Positions 51,501 through 60,500 of a DNA stretch of 64,000 bases are shown one piece after another. A program made the position numbers and the translations under genes. The notes under the pieces were generated by a model. That model did no database searches. It was not told where the DNA came from and saw only the letters and a list, made by a program, of their open reading frames with translations. The stretch is taken from positions 5,752,976-5,816,975 of the forward strand of contig CP136069.1 in NCBI GenBank assembly GCA_032622095.1, written 5' to 3'. Position 1 is the stretch's first letter. Each line of letters begins with the position of its first letter. The stretch comes from Siphonodentalium dalli. Taxonomy: Eukaryota > Mollusca > Scaphopoda > Gadilida > Siphonodentaliidae.

Positions 51501-54500
51501 GCAGGGTTTCCGCCAGGGGAGAATTAATGAGTCCGTATTGGGGAAACACACCATGGTTCGTCCTGTCGGGCGAAAATTTTGTTATTTGACACTGAAAAGA
51601 AGCCATTTCCTTGCACCTGAGTGTCCCACAAAGCAATCCAAAGCTACGTATATTATGCAAGTCGATCATTTCCGTGGGTGCATTAATTCTGTTGATGGTA
51701 TCCAAATAGTTAGTCATTTAATTACATACGTAAGACTGCCGTCTGATTGAAGACTATATATATAAATGAACGAGCTACGAGTTTAATACAGTGTTAACTG
51801 TTTACAAATTTATAACTTACAGTAAGATTCCAACAGGTATAATGAATCTAAATACTAAAAAGAATCTACGCATTGACCAATAATACATAGCAAGGAGAAT
51901 TGAATAAAGTATTTCTTAGAATTTCAAGTAGTGTCAGTGAAAATGAAACTGACAGGATTATATATTCTGTCAATCGTAAAACTATTTGTACGCGGTGACG
52001 TCATACTGCAGGGTTTTTCTGCAGGAGATATTTATAGCGGCGAAATACGAATGGTAGCGAAATCTTTCACCTGGAACGCGTAGCTTGTTCAATAGTCTGT
52101 ATTAGTCCAACAACTGATGACCGCAGCTATAGAGTTTTAGCCAACGTGTTATAAAATATAATTGAGTTTTTGGTGGGAAATGTGAACATGTGCGTAGTTG
52201 ATTATTGTGCTTGGGGACCCAGGCGGGACAACGTTACTATTATTGACCGTACTTTGACAAAATCTCCATATTGGGGGGGGGGGGGGGGGGGGGTGGTGGT
52301 ATGTGTTCGTGTTTATCCTCCATGCATGTAATATGGCTCAAATGAATGGTGTTCTCAATGTGAATTCCCGCTATAAAGACTGATTTGGGACAGGTTCCGT
52401 ATTATTGTGAAATAAATCAATTTGGGATTTTGTTAAGTATGCATGGCAATATACGCATAATAATCAACACACGTAGAGAATTACATGTATTTTTCGAGAA
52501 CTTCACTTACCGGTACATCGAACTCAAAACAAATGATAATACAGCAATAAGATAAATGATCAACATTGAGTAGTTTCATCCACGAAAATCCTGTGCATAA
52601 AAATATCCCCGACTCAGTAATTGGGTGTTCTTTCACTTCTTTGATCCAATTATGTAATCGTACGATAGCACGGGGTCTTCGAGCGTGAATAGTTTCATCC
52701 ATGGAATCCCGTGCACAAAAATGTCCGCACTCAACGGTCCGGCATTCTTTGATGTTACCTCGACATGTATTACGCTGTATCTAATGTCGCTATTTGACAC
52801 GCTCTTTCTTATTGTTTTTTCGGGAGATGGACTGTGTCGATTTCATTTTGTCAATATTAATGAAAATAAGTGTAGATATATAGCCTGTCGACACAGACAA
52901 GACTGAACAAGTTTTTAATAACGTCATTTATTTGTGTATGAGTGGGATTTCGTGCAAAGACCGACAGGGGGAATGGGTCCGTAGGACCCGCAGCCGGCCT
53001 GGCGGAAACCCTGGTTAAAGGGAGTGGGATTATTATATAACATTTTTTTTTAAATATATTAAATACTCCTCTTATTGAATAGCTTTCTTTGCAAATATTC
53101 TGATTATTCCCAACAAATTTTAGTCTGAAAATTCCTATCACAACATGCTACATCTTTGCAAATTTTTATCACAAAATGTCTTGCACAGAGAGGCACAGAC
53201 AACAATTTAAAAGATGAAGCCTCAAATGTTTTCTTGAATTAGTACTTAGAGCCTTCCCTATTCTGATAAAATGTATTGTTGATGATTATCTTGTTGCAAT
53301 ATTGATTCAAAAATAAAATTTATCTGTATGGTTAAAAGCATCTTCACTACTCCCCCACCCATATAACTACACTGCATATACACTGCCAGTATCTACACTG
53401 CAACTACACTGTAAGTACACTGCAAATACACTGCCACCCCCACACTGTAGCCACACTGTAAGTACACTGCAGCCACACTCTACACTGCATCTACACTGTA
53501 GGTACACTGCAGCCACACTGCCATTCTCTACACTGCATCTACACTGTAGGTACACTGTAGGTACACTCTCATAGCTCATTTAAATATTTGAAACACACTG
53601 CAAGTACACCTCAGGTACACTGTAAGTACACTGCATGTACACTGTAAGCACACTGCCATCTCCTACACCTCGGCTGCAGTGTACACTGTATAGAGCTTAT
53701 CTCTCTACACTGCAAGTACACTGTAAGTACACTGTAAGTACACTGCGAAAATGTAAGGGTACTGTGCAGGGTACTGTCACTAAATTCACCTTCTGCGGAC
53801 CTCATTCTGCAAATGACAGACACACTATTTCAAGGCTTGTTTCTAACTTACGTGTTGTATACCAAAATGTTATTTTTTCTTTAACACACAAATTCCTGCT
53901 TACCACAGAAGTATGTGTTTCCAACTAACAATAAGCTTTTCTAGCGATAATGACTCATTTATTTTATCACACATTTATTCGTTTTTGAGGAACACTTATT
54001 TTTCATAGCATACAGCCAAAAAAGAGTTTAAGACATATTATGCACTTGTTGGTGTGCGTGAAACTGATCAGTTAATATCCAGGGGCTATGCCAACTGGAG
54101 GAATGTAGCATTCTAGTAACATCACCAAAAATCTGAAGCAAATCAACCATACCACTCCATAGAAAATATCGTCTGAACTACGCTCAATTGTAAATATTTA
54201 CTACTCGATTCGGGATGCATTTGTCGGCAATAAACTAACGAAAACAATTTTGCCATCGAGAGTCACTGCATTTAATTAATATATAAGAATGACCTTGTGT
54301 TCCCATACAGAAATTTCTCATGAGAAGTTGTTAGAATCTTATAAGAATCTCATGAGAAGCATATTAGAAAGATATGCAAAGCAGAGAAAACTAACATGAA
54401 CCTTGTGAGAAGATGTTAGAAATCAATTTTCTAACCAAGGGTCTTATGTGAGAAAAATTTCTCACGTGAGAAATATGAGATCTCGTAAGAAATTCAGACT

Positions 54501-57500
54501 TAGAAATATTTCCACTGAACCGTAGTATATTTTTCTAAGTTGCAAATTCTAATTTGAGTTCGCATGAGAAAAATAGACTTTGAAATTATCATCCTTCAAG
54601 TAAGTTTTTAAAAACATTCCTGAGTTAAAAAAATTTCACGTGATTTCTTATGAGAAATGCAGACTTTGAAATTTTTCCACAAAAACTTATTGGATATTTT
54701 CAAAGTCAGAAATTCTCACGTTAGATCTCATAAGAAATACAAACTTTAAAATTGTGTGTTCTCCAATTCCAGAAAAGTAAGCTAAGTGTGATTTTCTCAC
54801 ATGAGAATATGTTAGAAATAGGGTAAATATTTTAAGTCAGATTTCAATGGTGGGTAAATGATTTAATCTAGAACATGTGGTCGAGAAATCTTATCTGGTG
54901 TTTGCTGGAGAATTCAAAATATAAAATGCGCCAAAACAGTTACTGGAGTAAACCTAGTGTACATGTCAGTTGCTGTGCACAATTTAGACTGTAATTATCT
55001 TCATATCTGTGCTAGAAGCTTATTATATTCATGAGAAGGGAAACATGGAGTTATATTATGGTTTTATTTGTGGATATTCTTTAATGATAAGTTCCAAAAC
55101 ATGGAATACACACTATACTAGGTAAGTGTAATATTTATAGAAATGGCAGAGGGGTTTATAGATCATCATGCACCTGGCATCATGGCAAGATTTCGAGTCG
55201 AAACGGAATGTGGCATATGCTTAGTATACCACAAGTCAGCAATCTGCAACTGATGATGACCCTATCAAAAACTTTGGCACCTTTTCCAAAACATCAACCT
55301 ATTAGTAACATATAAAACCAAATTCCACCTTTGGCATAAATAAATTATCTTTAGGGGGTACGTTCTAAAACATTTTCAAAATTATTTTAAACCGCTCCAG
55401 AAATATACTCTCCATTTCTAAATTTGGTTATGAGAACAGGGAACAAATTGTCTGCAAAAAATTGGGACCCTGACCATAAAAACATGCCTATTCATTAATA
55501 TGCTTAGCAGACAACCTCCCCTTTCTCATACCTAAAAACCTTTTAATGAATGTAATCCCCTTATACCAAACCATATACCACTTAAGAGATATATATGCAT
55601 GTAGAACATTAAATGATGTCTACAAATTTACAATGTTTATAATGTACAATGGCTATATGTTATGTATGTCTGTCTGTCTGTTTGTTTAACTGTCTGTCCA
55701 CCACCACGATAATTTATGTGCATCAGTATGTCTGGTTTGAACGCTTGCACCCAGCATAGTACTACTAACTACAGGGTACTAGAACTTAATATTATTAAGG
55801 GGTATAGGACAATACCTTGGAATATTCACATAATTGCCTTAATTATTATAAGGAGATACTATATTAAATGCCAAATCCTATATTAATTTTAACGGGCATA
55901 GTTATAAGCACAAATAAAATGGACTTAATCATGTTAAAGGATATTTAAGAAAAGGAACTTTACAATTATATAATACTATAATTTAAAATGTATATACATG
56001 TATAAGACACATAAAAGATTGTTATAAATATAATCCATTAAAACATTTATACCCTTTTATGGCATACCCCTATAACGGCATAACCTTTATAGCAACACTG
56101 TGCTGCTAGAAACCAAAAACTATATTATACACTATTATAATATTAATAAAATAATTAGATTTATTCATAATTATATAGGGTTTGATACTCACTGCGCATA
56201 ATTGATAATCCACGGAATCTCATTAAGAAGGTTTTGAGGGAAGTTTTATTTTAATAAATATAAAACATATATGTATAAATGTAATTCAAAACAATTCGAT
56301 CAAAAAGCAGACTATAGACCCATTATTATCAGACTATACTTTGTGTATAAACTAAAACCAAATACCTCATTATTATACCTACAACATATTATTGACTTTA
56401 CTTTTGACCTATATATAGGCTTGTTGACCAACTTTGGTTATAATTTAAAGGTATGCATACTAACAATTTTTTATAATTACCTACGACAATTTTAAGTTAA
56501 CTTTTTATAAATGCATTCAATTATAACCATAGTGAATACTATGATTGTTACATAACAATAGTAACAAATAATTCAACCTAAATACAATATTGATAATTAA
56601 AAGATATTTGACTGACTTCCAGGGTGCTCTATAATTTTATCTTTTATTTCTGCCTTTTTACTTTTGACTGGCTAAAACTGCTCCTACGGCAGACTATCTG
56701 TTCATCATTAGCATTATACAGCTTCCGGTGAGCAAGGCAGGGTACCTTTTTTGTGGGCCCAGGACACTGCGGCATCCCCCATTGCTCACTATGAATGTGG
56801 GCACCATAAAACAAGATTTTAGGGCATGTGGTCTCTTGTGTTGTCTTTACTGCAGGTTCTAATACTAGTATGTAATTTATCAACCAGGTAGACTAATATT
56901 AGTATATTAAAGTTGATTTAAATTTTATTTTCAAATATTAATTATATTTCTAGAATAAATAATGATGGACCATATAACAGCAAATAAACTTCTGCTATTG
57001 TTTATTGATTGTAAGACAGAGTAAATGTGTGAATCTATTTACAAAATGAATGAATTTTAGGAAATAAACAATTTATGGCAGTTTTCATTGTTTCATGGAA
57101 GTGATTTTTACAGTTATTTGGAATATTCCACGAAGAGCAGTTAACATGTTGCAGTGTACACACGCTATGCACACAGCAATTGAAAAATTGGTTAAAAGTT
57201 AAGTTGAAGTTTAGTGTGAGATTTATGTGATAAATACAGATCTGTATTTGTACAGTATAGATTCATCGCACACCACAAATGCCTCTAAGATCAGGGACCC
57301 CAGAAGCAGAAAATGGCAAGGGGGCAAAAGCAGTCCGTAAGCCTGGAAATTCTCAATGACAGTGTTTGTTATTTTATAACCTTAAAAAGATGATAAATGA
57401 CAGTGTTAAATTGTTAATGATACCAAAATGAATTTGGTAGCACATAGATTTGTTTGAATTAGATAGTCCTTATTTATTATACTGTCATTATATTTTGAAA

Positions 57501-60500
57501 AAAGGATTTTTCTCACGTGAGAAATGATTCTTTCTTACGTGAGAAAAAATTATTTCTCACGTGAGGTTTTTAATATGCAAATTAGCAAGATTTTTTCTCA
57601 CGTGAGAAAAAATTCTTACGTGAGAAAAAATATTTCTTACGTGAGGAAAGATTCTTTCTCACGTGAGAAAAATTTCTTACGAGATCTTGCTAATTTGCAT
57701 ATTAAAAACCTCACGTGAGATTCTAACGTGAGATTCTAACGTAAGATTCTCATGAGAATTATGTCAGGACATTTTGGTAAGGGTGTTGTCAATTTGGATA
57801 TAATATTTGTAAAAAATTACTACTTTTAACAAGATTATTCTCCATTTATATTTTATCACCCTACCGCAGTGTTTCACATCACTTTAAGTCAAATCTTTCC
57901 AGATATGTTAAATTTATTAAGTTATTTTTGTTGATTTTAATGATAGCACTTAAACCATTAAATTAACCCTTAGAGACCCCCACATAGACTGCAGCAGATG
58001 ACACTCCATAGTGCATGCTTTCATCTCTGTGAGGTTCACTGTGGGTTAAACATTAAACTTTATATATCGCCATGGTTATTAAGATTTCAATGTAACAGTC
58101 CTGTAACCAGTCCCCGTAAAGAAGGAATAATCTTTATTGGTAAAGGTTTTTCAATAAAATTTGTCTTTTATATCCTATCTCCCCAGCCATTTGAAGCTGC
58201 CCTATAACTATTAATAGGGTAAGAATGTAAAACTGAGACATATTTGCTATATGGCAATTCTTTAATAAGAACTACCGACCAAAATAAATACCACATTATA
58301 TGTGAAGCAATTACCGGCAAGTGGCGCTAGCCTAAACTAGCCACCACTGCCGTAGGTGTACCATGCCACACGTAATGCTCTAATTAATCGACCTCTTAAC
58401 CAAAGCAGAATTATGGGTAACTTTTCAGGATTTAGTCGGAAATATGGCTTGTTGCCATTCATCGAGAGCTTTCCGATGAATGGCAACAAGCCATATTTCC
58501 AACTAAATCCTGAAAAGTTACCCATAATTCTGCTTTGGTTAAGAGGTCGATTAATTAGAGCATTACTGTAGGTCTGAAATGGCAAAGCCAATCAATAAGC
58601 ATACCCATAGTCACTTTCAGGGAGGAATGTCCCTTGAGGACATGGACTAAGGGGAGGGAGTGTGGGAAAAACCAAGACATGACCAGCTGAACCAGCTATC
58701 GCTTTATGAATAGAAGTTTCGGTCATGCCTCCACGAAGACGACTAATCAAGCTAGATTGACCGAACTCCTCGCGCAGCCGGTGGAGAGTTCACTTGACAT
58801 ATAAACACTGCAATGCAGCTGACTGCGTCTGATAAATGTACGGCTTAAGGTCGAACGTCCATACAAATATTTTCCTTCATAAAAATGATTTTTCAGGATC
58901 TCCCAAATCACCAAAAAGAGGTAAAGGATCAGCGAAGAGTAAAACACCCGAACCTGAACCAGAGGTCGAGCCTCCTGTGCCTGAAGGCCCACCTCCTCCG
59001 CAGCCAGGCTCCGAAGAATGGGAGTTTGTGGATAAAGACTTAGAAATGGTAAATTTTAAATAGATTTTAGTTTGCATTATGAAAAAGAAACAGAAAAAAG
59101 TTAGGAATATGTTGGATTATTTATTTTTTTATTGGTAAAGTGTGCAATTTATACGACGAATGGGAGTTTGTGGATAAAGACTTAGAAATGGTAAATTTTA
59201 CATAGATTTTGTTTGCATTATGAAAAAGAAACAGAAAAAGTTAGGAATATGTTGGATTATTTATCTTTTTATTGGTAAAAGTACAGTAATGCCCTAACTA
59301 ATCGACTCCTTAACCACAGCAGAATTATGGGTAACTTTTCAGGATTTAGTCGGAAATATGGCTTGTTGCCATTCATCGGAAAACTCTCATGGAGAAAATT
59401 TAATGGAAGTTAGTGGCCAGTGGAAGTCTGTGGCCGAGTGGATACTAAATTGTATGACTGAAAAGTCTCATTCGTGATCACACAATATATATCCGAATAC
59501 AAAACTACATGACTTCCCTTCACGGCGACATCATGTCCAGGTATGTTGTCGTGAGTGCGGTACGCTGTCGGATCGGGAGCCGACATAAATGGCTGACCTG
59601 TGGTGACTATGTGCATGTTAAAGAACCCGGCTGTAGGTTAGAGTAGCATGCCCACCAAAGCACCGACCACAATCGAGACCTGCATGGACCCTGTCTGTAA
59701 TGCCCGAAAAGGGAGTTGACAGGTAATTCTAGATAGATAGATATCTCATGGCTGCTCTACTGGCTCTGGCTATTGCAGAATCGTCCACCTTTACTAAATT
59801 AAATGTTCTATTTTTGTAGAAATTTCTTCTTGGGGTAGCTTAATTGGGGATTATTTTATCAATGGTTGTTAGTGCTTTTTATAAATCTAAATTGTTGTAT
59901 TTGACTAGGATTTGACTAGGGCCCTGCAAATTGGGCATTTTCATTTCAAATCGAATCTCGATTCGAATCATTGCATCAGTGGTATCAAGAGTGAAGATAT
60001 AGATATCACTGAACTGAGTGGCGGTACCAGTATCAATTTGCTCACTTGGTAACGACGATTAGTGAATGTCAGTATATAATGTAAATATTATACATAAATG
60101 GATCAAATTCACATTTAACCAATTAAGTGCGCATTTGTTGTGTCCATCTCTGCTATAAAATAATGAAACTGTATCTTAAGCAATAATGAAGTCAGTAAGC
60201 AATCACATTCACGCAGCTGAAGTTTGACATATATGAAATTTTGCTAGATCATTTACATCAGTCGTGCAATGCTTCGGTGGTCTATATAGTATGGCTCAGT
60301 CTACAACAGTGTTTGTGTGTGTGGTCTTTCGTTGGTATCATAATCTATCTTCGCGAAAAAGCAAAGGTGTCCATTGAGAATGCAATTGGTGCCAATGATT
60401 CAATATAATTCGAATCAGGACAGCCCATTTCAAATCGAATCTAATCAGATGAAAGATTCCGAATTGCATCGAATTGAATAGATTCGCAGGGCCCTTGATT

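Larger units (their letters stand above)
45423..53759. mobile_element. E4: 8.3-kb TA-flanked element with TACACTGCA words
   Basis: TA|CCCTTACAATTCTGCAGTGT at the left, ACTGCGAAAATGTAAGGG|TA at the right. The words TGTACACTGCA and CTACACTGCAACTACACTG are repeated for about 330 bp inside each end (45430-45760, 53370-53750). A further start-like motif CCCTTACATTAATTTTTCTG lies at about 45830. The interior holds two CT-1 elements, a split FB-A and a hAT-type element, plus sequence of unknown origin with a few exon-like frames. No complete transposase seen. Confidence 0.82.
45374..53839. mobile_element. hAT-M copy split by E4
   Basis: The left piece GTCCCCAGAGGGTGAATTTA to GATGCTAGCC (45374-45420) and the right piece CTGTGCAGGGTACTGTCACT to CTATTTCAAGGCTTG (53762-53839) join into the usual right half of hAT-M. 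The element's own left half is missing. Confidence 0.85.

Noticed and set aside
45423-53759. Reading E4 as a virus-like self-synthesising element because of its size
   Set aside because: No polymerase, integrase or capsid-type frame is visible, and the target copy is only TA. A non-autonomous DNA transposon fits better.
53367-53823. Frames rich in YLQCRCSVE on the minus strand
   Set aside because: They arise from the TACACTGCA words of E4, not from a protein gene.
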